Both the position numbers and the translations under genes were made by a program. From assembly GCF_902859945.1 (NCBI RefSeq), contig NZ_CADIKL010000036.1, positions 1-64,000 on the forward strand: a stretch of 64,000 nucleotides of DNA, given 5' to 3'. This document shows, one piece after another, positions 35,924 to 44,577 of the stretch (its first letter is position 1; every line of letters starts with the position of its first letter). Source of the stretch: Paraburkholderia caffeinitolerans (GTDB taxonomy: Bacteria; Pseudomonadota; Gammaproteobacteria; Burkholderiales; Burkholderiaceae). The notes under the pieces were generated by a model. That model saw only the letters and a list, made by a program, of their open reading frames with translations, made no database searches and had not been told where the DNA came from.

Positions 35924-36817
35924 ATGCGGCAAAGTGTCATCTCCGCGACTGGAGTGATCTCCGTGAACCAACGCATTGACCCATCCCTGCTTGCCCCGCC
36001 CGATCTGTCGTTCGCGACGCTGGATTCGGGGGTCGTTCTGCCCTACCTCGAACGAGGCATGGGTGAGCCGCTCCTGTTCGTGCATGGCTCGCTGTGCGAC
36101 TACCGCTACTGGGAACCGCAACTGGACGGTCTCGCGGACGATTTCCGCTGCATCGCGCCTAGCCTCAGCCATTACTGGCCGGCCGCCGACGCCTGCATTC
36201 AGGGCGAATTCGGTTGGGAAAGCCATCTGCACGAACTGGCCGACTTCATTGCCGCGATGGGGCTCGAGTCGGTGCATCTGGTTGGCCATTCGCGTGGCGG
36301 CTCGATTGCCTATCACCTTGCACGCCGCTATCCGCGCCTCGTGCGCTCGCTCGTGCTCGCCGACCCGGGCGGCCCGCTCCGTCGCGTCGAAGACGACGCC
36401 GACGTGCTCCCGCCCGCAACCAATGCACTGCGGACGCGCGCGGCCGATCTCATCGAGCGCGGCGATCTGGAACAAGGGCTCGAATTGTTCGTGGATTCAG
36501 TGAGCATGCCCGGCGCCTGGCGCAAGAGCCCGCATGCCTTCCGCGAAATGGCCATCGCCAACGCCACGACGCTGCCCAAGCAGTTGCTCGACCCGCTGCC
36601 CGCCTACATGCGCAGCCCCGCAGCGGACGTCAAGTGCCGCACGCTGCTGATCGACGGCCAGCGCAGCCCGCTCATGTTCCGCAATAACGCGGAAGCGCTC
36701 GACGAGTGGATCGACTTCGCTCAGCGCGTCACGATGAAAGGCGCGTCGCACGGCATGAACGCCACGCACGCCGACCTGTTCAATACGCACGTGCGCAACT
36801 TCATCACGCAGAGCTGA
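35924..36817 (+). CDS. Alpha/beta-hydrolase
   Basis: About 297 residues from the ATG at MRQSVISATG; a GTG near 35963 is a possible later start. Fold landmarks: PLLFVHGSLCDYRYWEPQLDGL (oxyanion loop), nucleophile elbow VHLVGHSRGGSIAYHLARRYP with Ser, LLIDGQRSPLMF near the acid, and catalytic His in MKGASHGMNATH. Cytoplasmic, substrate unknown. It converges on the VOC gene with a strong hairpin between them. Confidence 0.85.
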   Translation: MRQSVISATGVISVNQRIDPSLLAPPDLSFATLDSGVVLPYLERGMGEPLLFVHGSLCDYRYWEPQLDGLADDFRCIAPSLSHYWPAADACIQGEFGWESHLHELADFIAAMGLESVHLVGHSRGGSIAYHLARRYPRLVRSLVLADPGGPLRRVEDDADVLPPATNALRTRAADLIERGDLEQGLELFVDSVSMPGAWRKSPHAFREMAIANATTLPKQLLDPLPAYMRSPAADVKCRTLLIDGQRSPLMFRNNAEALDEWIDFAQRVTMKGASHGMNATHADLFNTHVRNFITQS

Positions 36818-36838
36818 CGCAGGCTTGATGCGCAGTTG

Positions 36839-36857
36839 ACCCCGGCGACGCCGGGGT
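36839..36857. terminator. GC-rich hairpin between convergent genes
   Basis: ACCCCGGC / GCCGGGGT closes over a 3-nt loop between the alpha/beta-hydrolase and VOC stop codons. It abuts the VOC stop, and probably serves both strands. Confidence 0.5.
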
Positions 36858-37283
36858 TCATTTGGCAAATAGCTGCCCGATGTCCTTGAACGCCTTGAAT
36901 TCGAGCGCGTTGCCGCACGGGTCGAACAGAAACATGGTGGCCTGCTCGCCCACCTGCCCCTGAAAGCGGATATACGGCTCGATCACGAATTGCGTGCCGA
37001 ACTCGCGCAGCCGCTGCGCGAGCGCTTCCCATTGCCCCCATTCCAGCACCACGCCGAAATGCGGCACCGGCACGTCATGCCCGTCCACCGCATTCGTATG
37101 CGCGTTCTCCTGCGAGACGGTTTTCGGATGCTCGTGAATCACAAGCTGATGGCCGAAAAAATCGAAATCGACCCACTGTTCGCTCGAACGGCCTTCTTCG
37201 AGACCAAACACGCGGCCATAGAAGTCGCGCGCGGCGGCAAGATCATAAACAGGAATGGCCAGGTGAAACGGGGAAAGGCTCAT
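36858..37283 (-). CDS. VOC-family (glyoxalase-fold) protein
   Basis: 141 residues from the ATG with GGAG six bases upstream. Metal-site residues of vicinal-oxygen-chelate proteins are in place: FHLAIPVYDLAAARDFYGRVFGL (His), VPHFGVVLEWGQWEAL (His) and DPCGNALEFKAFK (Glu). FFGHQLVIHEHPK is also typical. Likely a dioxygenase, lyase or binding protein for a small aromatic or aldehyde; the substrate is unknown. Divergent from a LysR gene 118 bp away, which probably controls it. Confidence 0.85.
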   Translation of the reverse strand: MSLSPFHLAIPVYDLAAARDFYGRVFGLEEGRSSEQWVDFDFFGHQLVIHEHPKTVSQENAHTNAVDGHDVPVPHFGVVLEWGQWEALAQRLREFGTQFVIEPYIRFQGQVGEQATMFLFDPCGNALEFKAFKDIGQLFAK

Positions 37284-37400
37284 GCTCGACTCCATGCTCG
37301 GTATGCAACACGTTTTAGCGTTTGACCGGGCGATGATAGGCGGCGTCGATTAAAAATAAAATCAATATATAATTTCATCATCCACAAATGGAATTTGTGA

Positions 37401-38276
37401 ATGATCCGCGAACTGAAGACCTTGATTGCCGTTGCCCGCGAGGGGACGTTCGCCGCTGCCGGCAACCGGATCGGTCTCACGCAGGCTGCCGTGAGCGCGC
37501 AGATGCAACGCCTCGAAGCCGAACTCGGTTTCGCGCTGTTCGACCGCGAGGGACGCACCGCACGCCTGAATGCACGCGGTCAGCAGATTCTCGTGCAGGC
37601 GCAGGAGGTGATCCGGCTTTATGGCAACCTGAGCACGGTTACCGTGGACCCGGCCGTGGCCGTGCGGGTCAACATCGGCGCGATCGCCTCGGTGCAGCGT
37701 GCGTTGCTGCCCGACGCACTAGCGGCCTTCCGCAAACAGTGCCCCGGTGCGAGCACGCGCGTAATTCCGGGGGTGTCGATGGAACTGCTCAACCTCGTCG
37801 ATGCCGGTGAAATCGAGCTGGCCGCCCTCATCCGCCCACCGTTCGCACTCCAGAGCGATATGCGCTGGACACCGCTTGCGCAAGAGCCTTATCGGCTCAT
37901 CGTGCCGCGCCGCATGAAAGGCACCGACTGGATGGAACTGATCGCCACGCAGCCTTATATTCGCTACGACCGCGCTTCGTTCGGCGGCCGGCAGGTCGAC
38001 CGTTTTTTGCGGCGCATGCAGTTACGCGTGCAGGACGCGTGCGAGCTCGACGAACTGGAAGCCATCGTAAAGCTGGTGGAGAACGGCGTGGGCGTCGCGC
38101 TCGTCCCGCAGACCGCCACGTATAGGCGCTGGCCGGTCAAAGTCCGCGCGCTCGACCTCGGCCACCACACGTTTCACCGCGACGTGGGCATCGTGCACCG
38201 CGACGCGAGCCAGATGAGCGAAGCGGCCAGAGTGCTGCTCGATTTGCTGGAGAGCGAGGCGAAGGGGGAACGGTAG
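37401..38276 (+). CDS. LysR-family regulator
   Basis: 291 residues. Helix-turn-helix: MIRELKTLIAVAREGTFAAAGNRIGLTQAAVSAQMQRLEAELGFALFDREG. The effector domain has RVNIGAIASVQRALLPDALAAFRK and AGEIELAALIRPPF. The AT-rich 118-bp region before it, shared with the VOC gene, is the probable autoregulated divergent promoter. Effector unknown. Confidence 0.9.
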   Translation: MIRELKTLIAVAREGTFAAAGNRIGLTQAAVSAQMQRLEAELGFALFDREGRTARLNARGQQILVQAQEVIRLYGNLSTVTVDPAVAVRVNIGAIASVQRALLPDALAAFRKQCPGASTRVIPGVSMELLNLVDAGEIELAALIRPPFALQSDMRWTPLAQEPYRLIVPRRMKGTDWMELIATQPYIRYDRASFGGRQVDRFLRRMQLRVQDACELDELEAIVKLVENGVGVALVPQTATYRRWPVKVRALDLGHHTFHRDVGIVHRDASQMSEAARVLLDLLESEAKGER

Positions 38277-38288
38277 CGGGCTGCGCGC

Positions 38289-38720
38289 TTAATTTCCCGC
38301 TTCAAATACGGGCCCATCCCATCCGTCCAGATACTTGGGCAGCGCATCGATCACGTCGATCACGCGATGCCGGTAAAACAGATGCATTGTGGGCTGTCTC
38401 TCCGCGGGCAAGGTCCCATCGTGCGCACGCGCGAGCAAACTGTTCGGAACGACGCGCATACCGAGGCGATTCGTGCCGAACAGCGTCTCACCACACGTGG
38501 CACAAAAAGCCCGTGACATCTGCTTATGTGGATGCTGGAAGACCTGAAGCGCTCCGCTGGCAACAGCGCGATCCGCCGGCCATGCGGATGCGGACAATAT
38601 CGACGTGCCGTAGAAATCCCGGCACGTCCCGCAATGGCAATTCGCCAATGCAGCAGGCTCTCCGATCAGATCAATCGTGACCGCGCCGCACAGGCACGCA
38701 AGCTTGCGTGATTCGTTCAC
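38289..38720 (-). CDS. GFA/CENP-V-type zinc protein
   Basis: 143 residues from a GTG (complement of 38718-38720) with GGAGG just upstream. The two zinc sites of GFA-domain proteins are visible: CLCGAVTIDL, NCHCGTC and FCATCGETLFG. The family includes glutathione-dependent formaldehyde-binding proteins, but most members have unknown substrates. An in-frame ATG at 38753 is an alternative start. Divergent from the MOSC gene. Confidence 0.85.
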   Translation of the reverse strand: MNESRKLACLCGAVTIDLIGEPAALANCHCGTCRDFYGTSILSASAWPADRAVASGALQVFQHPHKQMSRAFCATCGETLFGTNRLGMRVVPNSLLARAHDGTLPAERQPTMHLFYRHRVIDVIDALPKYLDGWDGPVFEAGN

Positions 38721-38896
38721 TGCTCCTCCGTGAATTTGCGCGCATGCGAACATGTCGCTTCGCGCCGTATCTGATCGTTGCATTAGACCACGTTCGCCTT
38801 TACACGCGACCGAACGCCACCCCGCCGCTCGCGATTTCGAATTGCACGGCAAGGCCAAAGCGCGGAGCATGTGGGCTCACGCAGATGGAGTCGCAC

Positions 38897-39580
38897 ATGA
38901 GCTATCCCGTAGCGGTCTTTACCGGCCCGATTCGCGATTATCCCGGCAGCCGCCCGAGCGCGATCGTCAAGCGCGTGGTGAACGGCGCGCTGATGTTGAC
39001 CGAACACGGCCTTGAAGGAGACGAGCAGGCAGAACCCGGGATTCACGGCGGCCCCGACCGCGCGCTGTGCCACTATCCGCGCGAGCACTACGCTCACTGG
39101 GTGCGTGAATTTCCCACGCAGGCTCGAAGATTTTCCGCGCCGGCCTTCGGGGAAAACCTCTCCACAATTGGACTGACCGAAGAAAACGTCTTTATCGGCG
39201 ATATCTTTCGTTGGGGCGATGCGCTGATTCAGGTTACGCAGCCGCGCTCGCCCTGCTTCAAGGTGAACTTTCACTTCGACATCGAAGACCTCTCGCTGCG
39301 TATGCAGAACGCCGCGCGCGTAGGCTGGCTCTACCGTGTGATTGCTGCCGGCCGCGTCAGTCCCGATGCTCCACTTGAGCTTGCCTCGCGCGTCAGCAAC
39401 GTTTCTTTGCGCGACGCCGCTGCCATCGCCTGGCACACGCCTTTTAGCGACGAACAGTGTCTCAGACTGCTGAGCGCTGCGGGATTATCAGCGAGCTGGA
39501 CTCGCACGCTGCAGAAGCGGCGCATCAGTGGCGAGGTCGAAGATTTCTCGCGGCGCCTCTGGGGCGGCGCGCGGCGGTGA
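38897..39580 (+). CDS. MOSC-domain protein (YiiM-like)
   Basis: 227 residues from the ATG at MSYPVAVFTGPI. Motifs of the YiiM group: GLEGDEQAEPGIHGGPDRALCHYPREHYAHW, FGENLSTIGLTEENVFIGDIFRWGDALIQVTQPRSPCFKVN with the conserved Cys. YiiM reduces N-hydroxylated bases using molybdenum cofactor, so a role in detoxifying N-hydroxy compounds is likely. A longer upstream frame was rejected as unlike the family. Confidence 0.9.
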   Translation: MSYPVAVFTGPIRDYPGSRPSAIVKRVVNGALMLTEHGLEGDEQAEPGIHGGPDRALCHYPREHYAHWVREFPTQARRFSAPAFGENLSTIGLTEENVFIGDIFRWGDALIQVTQPRSPCFKVNFHFDIEDLSLRMQNAARVGWLYRVIAAGRVSPDAPLELASRVSNVSLRDAAAIAWHTPFSDEQCLRLLSAAGLSASWTRTLQKRRISGEVEDFSRRLWGGARR

Positions 39581-39661
39581 CATCTCGCGATGTGCGCAAG
39601 CGCCCCGTGTATTGCAGAATACGTGGACCTTTCTTATTGTTCCCCGAGTCATTGTCACCGC

Positions 39662-40750
39662 ATGATCGACCCGTCCTCCATTGCCAGTGCGCTCGCACAG
39701 AAAGGAATCGTCGCGGACGAGAGCCAGCAACGGGCCATCGACGCGCTGTGCGCGCTGCTCGATGATGAACGCGCGCATGCTGACCGGGTGCCGTATCGGG
39801 GCGTCTACTGTCACGGTCTGCCCGGTCGCGGCAAGAGCCTGATCGTCGATACCGTCTATGCACTTGCCACGTGCACGAAGCGGCGCCTCCATTTTCATCA
39901 ATTCATCCGCGATGTGAACCGCCTGCTCGTGCAAGCGCCCAAAAGCGACGACCGGCTCGGCGACGTCTCGCGTGCGTGGCTGAAAGACATCGAACTGCTC
40001 TACTTCGACGAATTCCATGTGCACGACATCGCCGATGCGTTCCTGATGGGACGCTTCCTGGAAACGGCGCTCGCATGCGGCACGCGCATCGTGCTGACGT
40101 CGAACTACAGCCCGCGCAATTTGCTGCCGGACCCCGAGTTCCATGAACGCTTCGAGCCCACGATCGAACGAATCGAGCAGCACTTCGAAATCGTCGCGTT
40201 CGATGGCGAGCGCGACTATCGCGAACAATGCGACGCCGGCGGCGCGGCAACGGCCGAGCAACGCTTTTTTGCGCCGCTCGAAGGCACGCGCGAACCGTTG
40301 TGGGAAATTTTTAGCGGGTACGAAGCGCAAGCAGTCGTGCATCCGACAACCGTGGAAGTGGCTGGACGATTGCTGCCCGTCACGGCGGCGGGCAAACAAC
40401 TGGTGTGGGTCGACTTCGATGCGCTGTGCTGCATGCCCCGCTCGCACCTCGACTACCTGGCGCTTGCCGAGCGCTGGTGCGGCGTGATCGTCGACCGTCT
40501 GGAGACTGAGATGCTCAAGCGCCGCGATGTGCTGCAGCGCTTCGTGTGGCTCGTCGATATTTTTTACGACCGCAAGCATGCGCTGTTCATCGCCTCGGAT
40601 CAGCCGGTTCGTGCGGCGCTCGCTGGCCTCGATGGCGCACACGATGTTTCTCGTACCACGAGTCGGCTCGCCGAAATGCAATCGCGCGGCTACGCGAACA
40701 GCCTCGTGCGCAAGCATCTCGCCGCGCCCTCACGCGCGGCGATCGACTAG
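39662..40750 (+). CDS. AFG1/ZapE-like ATPase
   Basis: 362 residues from the ATG at MIDPSSIASALAQKG. Walker A: YCHGLPGRGKSLIVDTVY (near 52-59). Walker B: LLYFDEFHVHDIADAFLMGRF. Sensor: IVLTSNYSPRNLLPDPEFHERF. These define the AFG1-like family. E. coli ZapE acts at the division ring under stress or low oxygen. The sequence HFHQFIRDVNRL is also conserved. Burkholderiaceae often carry a second, housekeeping zapE, so this may be a paralogue. Confidence 0.85.
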   Translation: MIDPSSIASALAQKGIVADESQQRAIDALCALLDDERAHADRVPYRGVYCHGLPGRGKSLIVDTVYALATCTKRRLHFHQFIRDVNRLLVQAPKSDDRLGDVSRAWLKDIELLYFDEFHVHDIADAFLMGRFLETALACGTRIVLTSNYSPRNLLPDPEFHERFEPTIERIEQHFEIVAFDGERDYREQCDAGGAATAEQRFFAPLEGTREPLWEIFSGYEAQAVVHPTTVEVAGRLLPVTAAGKQLVWVDFDALCCMPRSHLDYLALAERWCGVIVDRLETEMLKRRDVLQRFVWLVDIFYDRKHALFIASDQPVRAALAGLDGAHDVSRTTSRLAEMQSRGYANSLVRKHLAAPSRAAID

Positions 40751-40847
40751 CGATACGGATGCACGCGAACGGCAAGCGCTGTCCGCAGACTTTTTTCACC
40801 TGGTGTACAGTCCGTCGGACTTCGACATGACACGGACAGACTGCACG

Positions 40848-41438
40848 ATGGACGCCCTCTCCCGCTTCAAACCCGTTGCGCTCGAACACGCGAGCCGCCT
40901 CATCAATCACGGCCCCACCGTGCTCGTCACGAGCGCGGACGGCGCGCGTCGCAACGTGATGGCCGCCGCGTGGTCGATGCCGGTGGAATTCACGCCGCCA
41001 CGCATCGCGATCGTGATCGACAAGAAAACCTTCACGCGCGAACTGATTCATGCGAGCGGAACCTTCGGCATCTGCGTGCCAGGCGCGGCTGCAATGGACT
41101 TGACCTATGCGGTTGGCAGCATCAGCGGACGTGACGCCGACAAATTCCAGCGCTTCGGCATCGAAGCCGTTCGGGGGCCGGTGCTCGGTGTACCGCTGCT
41201 CGAAGCGGGTTGCGCTGCGTGGATGGAATGTCGGCTCATCCCCGAGCGACATACCGAAGATGCCTATGACACGTGTTTCTGCGAAGTGGTATCGGCAGCA
41301 GCCGATTCGCGCGTGTTCGACCGAGGCCACTGGGTGTTCGATAGCAGCAACCGCGACCTGCATACGATCCATCACCTCGGGGCCGGGAATTTCGCTTTGG
41401 CCAGCGATGCCGTTAAGGCGCGGGAGCTTGCTGGATAA
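40848..41438 (+). CDS. Flavin-reductase-like (FMN-binding) protein
   Basis: 196 residues from MDALSRFKPVAL (an ATG seven codons earlier at 40827 is possible). It resembles the DIM6/NTAB flavin-reductase fold: GPTVLVTSADGARRNVMAAAWSMPVEFTPPRIAIVIDKKTFTRELIHASGTFGICVPGA, and later HHLGAGNFAL. Likely binds FMN and reduces flavin or shields it; the partner enzyme is not in the window. It is the last recognisable gene before the partition region. Confidence 0.85.
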   Translation: MDALSRFKPVALEHASRLINHGPTVLVTSADGARRNVMAAAWSMPVEFTPPRIAIVIDKKTFTRELIHASGTFGICVPGAAAMDLTYAVGSISGRDADKFQRFGIEAVRGPVLGVPLLEAGCAAWMECRLIPERHTEDAYDTCFCEVVSAAADSRVFDRGHWVFDSSNRDLHTIHHLGAGNFALASDAVKARELAG

Positions 41439-42480
41439 GGGCGTGCGAGGCAGTCATGCGGATGTGATCGGACTCCAGATATTACAAAATACGTATTGAA
41501 AAGCACGAACTCGCGCAAATTTTCATTTTTTGGTGAGTGAATGCGCTGAAGATCGCCCTTTTGGGGTCCGAAAACTCATTTGACCGTGGAACATTGGGGC
41601 TCAGGAGCGCCTCAATCGCCCGGAAGCGCCCGTGTCATATGGGTTTCGCAGATTTTCGCGAGTTTCGGTGAATGTTTCACGAAATGGCGTGGACGGGGTT
41701 AGCGGAAGTGGAGAATGCTTCTGCAACGGTGCGCTGAAACGGTGGCGCTCGTAGCGTTGCCTGCGAGCGCTTCCTTTTCCCCCCATGCGAACGGCGGTGA
41801 CGTCCGGTTATTGACCTGACCCGATGCACTTCCATTTCTGCTCTTCGTAGCAACGAGGCGAGAGGTTTGTGCTTGCATCGATTTGCGCTTCGCGTTGACG
41901 TGCTAGCTACGGCGTCCGTGAATTTGTGGATGTTGCTTCGGTAATCAGGCCGCCTCGACCTTTTTGACGGTTAGTTGCATTAATTAGCTGCTGTTAGAAC
42001 GGATGGAAAATTCTCGATGACGAACGGCTACAGGGACTCTGGCGAGCCGGACATAGCCCTGACCGACATGACGCCCCCTACTCCGCTTGCGTGAACTGAG
42101 TCTATGACGCGTCCATGAGGAGACTTTACCTGCGAGGCAGGAGTCATGGCTGTGTCATTACACGATCCGACAAATCGAGTCAGCGCGTTGGCTCCATGGA
42201 TTTCGGTCGAGAGATCGCTCGAAGTCAACGGCCAACACCGCCACACACTCTCCCGCGTGATACTCGACGCACTCCCTGATGAAAATTTGATTGGGCGACT
42301 CCAATGCGCTCATACCGGGTCGCGATCGAGCAGGCAATCCTCATTCCTTCCGCTGGCAGTTCGTCATCGGGACGATCACTGAACCCGCCTCCATTGAAAG
42401 CATCAGGCGTCTCGCCGTCGTCACGAATTGGCGAGGCGAGGTCACGCGGCAAGCAGATCTCTACCCGCCTGCTCGCGAGT
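41439..42480. other. About 1 kb without a recognisable gene, left of the partition array
   Basis: Only short open frames occur and none shows domain-like sequence. The best is 42146-42382, with an AGGAG two bases before its ATG, but its protein matches nothing I know. AATACGTATT (near 41488) is a small palindrome. Together with the array to its right this makes a 2.1-kb gene-free block bordering parB. Confidence 0.5.
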
Positions 42481-43512
42481 GTGTGTCGAGTCGACACATA
42501 CTCGTGGACGGCGTGGGTTGTGTCGTCTCGTTGGATTGCTCGCAACCCGCTTCAGGTTTCTTGCCTCATCAAGCCGAGAATGGCCTGCACGCAAGACGCT
42601 CTTGCTGACAAGAAGGCAGACAACGTGCTCAGCGATGGGCCGTGTGTCGACTCGACACACTTCAGGTGTGCGCCAGAGCTTAGCGATATCAATTGATGCG
42701 ACGGGTCAACCTCCGTCTTTGCGCGAGTCAGATTATGCGTGCCGAGGTCAGTTACTCGTGTGTCGAGTCGACACACCAATCGTCTTTTCCCAGGAAAAAA
42801 TCCAGTGCTTAGTCGTGGGTTTGAAACCGCCACCCATCGAACAGGCCGTGCTCGTGGTTGAGTTCTACGTGTCGTGACGGCACACCTAAGTGACATCCGA
42901 GCTAGAGTTTGCCCTGTGTGTCGACTCGACACGCAGGGTGCCCGCCATTCAGGTGCACGTCGGACATATAAGACCACGTGAGGGTAGAGCCTCAGCGAAT
43001 CGACCGGGCTGACCTCCGATCCTTGCCGCGCCGCACTTCAGCCATGCCGTGCTGCTGTTATCGATTGGGTGTACACGTCCCTGCACAACAGGGTCGGTCA
43101 CTCGAATCGGGACCATCGTGTGTCTAGTCGACACATCGAACGCTGACATTCGAGTGTGCGTCTGGCATTCGAGAAGGAGTTGAGTCTCAGTGGTTCGGCT
43201 TGTCTGACCTCCGCTCTTTGCTGTGCGGCTCCTCGGTCACCATCTGCTGCTGTAATCGATTTGACGTGGATGTCCTTGCACAACAGAGTTGCTCACTCGA
43301 ATCGGGAGCAATGTGTGTCGACTCGACACACGTTCCCCACCGCCTCATCATGGAGAGGCAGCCACCCGCGCGCCGCCCACGATAATTCACGTCAGTTTCA
43401 TCCAGTCGGGACGCGACCTCCTCCTCATGAACATCTGTGTCGAGTCGACACAGATGTTCGCCCACGGTAGATTGCCTCCCACAGCCAAGGCTCGTTGTGT
43501 CGACTCGACACA
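42481..43512. repeat. parS: Array of eight 17-bp palindromes, candidate parS centromere sites
   Basis: The unit is TGTGTCGA-S-TCGACACA. Copies start at 42481, 42643, 42759, 42917 (one mismatch), 43119 (one mismatch), 43314, 43436 and 43496; a degenerate copy lies near 42870. The odd central base reads G, C, G, C, G, C, G, C along the + strand. Centres are 60-202 bp apart. The array sits directly downstream of parB, the usual place for parS in type Ia systems, and no other clustered palindrome is present, so these are very likely the ParB-binding sites (inference). The flanks are also partly repeated. Confidence 0.75.
43429..43459. repeat. 31-bp perfect palindrome around one parS-like site
   Basis: At the seventh site the symmetry extends seven bases further on each side (GAACATC ... 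GATGTTC), giving 15-bp arms around a single central G. The other sites stay symmetric for only 8-10 bases per arm. It may be the strongest nucleation site or an operator. Confidence 0.8.
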
Positions 43513-43528
43513 CCCTGTGCCTGGGCAT

Positions 43529-43551
43529 AAAAAAGCCCGCTTGCGCGGGCC
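43529..43551 (-). terminator. Intrinsic terminator of parAB
   Basis: Read leftward: GCCCGC / GCGGGC stem with a 4-nt loop followed by six Ts, 34 bp after the parB stop codon. It separates parAB transcription from the palindrome array. Confidence 0.85.
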
Positions 43552-43584
43552 TTAATCAACCATCCAATAATCCGGAGTTCGCCC

Positions 43585-44577
43585 TCAGCCGGGCTTCACA
43601 TTGAACAACTGGCTGATAAGCTCACGAATCTGCGTCTCCTGCGCATCCGAAAGAACACCAGTCTTCAGCTTCACGGTGAAGCTATTCGTATCCTTCGTGA
43701 TGCTGCCGGCGTGGCTCTTGCCCGAGAAAATCTTCTCGATACTCCGCTCCGAAACGCTCTGCTCGCTCTCGCCACGATCCGACTGGGCGCCAATGGCTGC
43801 GGCCAGCTTCCCCTGGTCGAGCGTTCCGGCCATAACTGCCGGCCAAAGCTCACGTGCCGCCTTCAGCCCTTGTGCGCCATGCTTCTTGAGCGCCGAAACG
43901 ATCTCGTCCGCGGCAGATCCGCCAAGCAAGCGAGGATTCAGGTCGAGGTCACGGCGAATGAAGTCGGGAAGCTTCTCGAACGCGAGAAATCGATACAAGC
44001 CCTTTCGTGACATACCCAGCGCCTCGGCCATCCGCGTGCGCGTCGGGAATTCCCGCTCGGCGCGCCGCAGCGACTGGCCGATTTCATAATCTGTCAGATC
44101 CTCGCGCCCCACGTTCTCGACCAGCGCGAGCACGGCCATGTCCTGATCCGAGCACTCGATCACCGACGCGCGAATCTCTTCCTCGTGCAGCAGAACGTGC
44201 GCGCGCAGGCGCCGCTCGCCGGCAATCAGTTGATAGCCGTTGTCGGCGCGCCGCACGACAACCGGCTCCACCAATCCCACTTCGCGAATCGATTCGGCCA
44301 GCGATGCGAGGCCTTCGTCGCTGAAAATCTTGCGCGGCTGCCACGGGTTGGGCTGAATCGCGCTGACGGGGAGCATGAGCTTGTCGCTCGTGTTTTCGAG
44401 CTCCTGGATACGCTGCTGGGCCACGGCCAGCGCGCCCAGCATTCCCGGGCCCGTCTTGAACGCGCTGCTGCGGCGCGGTTCCGGTGCGGCGGGTGCGGGC
44501 CGTTCAGTCGCCTGACGCTCCGAAGCAGAGCCGAGCTCGGCGGTCTTCGCCGCCATTTTGTCGCGAAACGAGCTCAT
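43585..44577 (-). CDS. parB: ParB partition protein (CTPase, parS-binding)
   Basis: 330 residues from the ATG at MSSFRDKMAAKTAELG, which overlaps the parA stop (ATGA). The ParB N-domain carries the CTP-binding motifs: SIREVGLVEPVVVRR, LIAGERRLRAHVLL and ALVENVGREDLTDYEIGQSLRR. A helix-turn-helix follows (TRMAEALGMSRKGLYRFLAFEKLPDFI), then a variable C-terminal dimerisation part. ParB clamps spread from parS and stimulate ParA to segregate the replicon. The likely sites are the palindromes just downstream. The sequence is unlike main-chromosome ParB in its long Ala/Pro-rich N-terminal arm. Confidence 0.95.
   Translation of the reverse strand: MSSFRDKMAAKTAELGSASERQATERPAPAAPEPRRSSAFKTGPGMLGALAVAQQRIQELENTSDKLMLPVSAIQPNPWQPRKIFSDEGLASLAESIREVGLVEPVVVRRADNGYQLIAGERRLRAHVLLHEEEIRASVIECSDQDMAVLALVENVGREDLTDYEIGQSLRRAEREFPTRTRMAEALGMSRKGLYRFLAFEKLPDFIRRDLDLNPRLLGGSAADEIVSALKKHGAQGLKAARELWPAVMAGTLDQGKLAAAIGAQSDRGESEQSVSERSIEKIFSGKSHAGSITKDTNSFTVKLKTGVLSDAQETQIRELISQLFNVKPG

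Noticed and set aside
41673..41684. Chromosomal-type parS (TGTTTCAC half)
   Set aside because: Only the left half matches the canonical 16-bp site; the right half is not symmetric.
42146..42382. Small protein gene with an AGGAG ahead
   Set aside because: The spacing to the ATG is only two bases and the protein shows no recognisable pattern; it lies in the gene-free flank of the array.
42481..43512. CRISPR array
   Set aside because: The repeated units are 17-bp perfect palindromes with irregular 60-202 bp spacing and partly repeated flanks; no cas genes are present.
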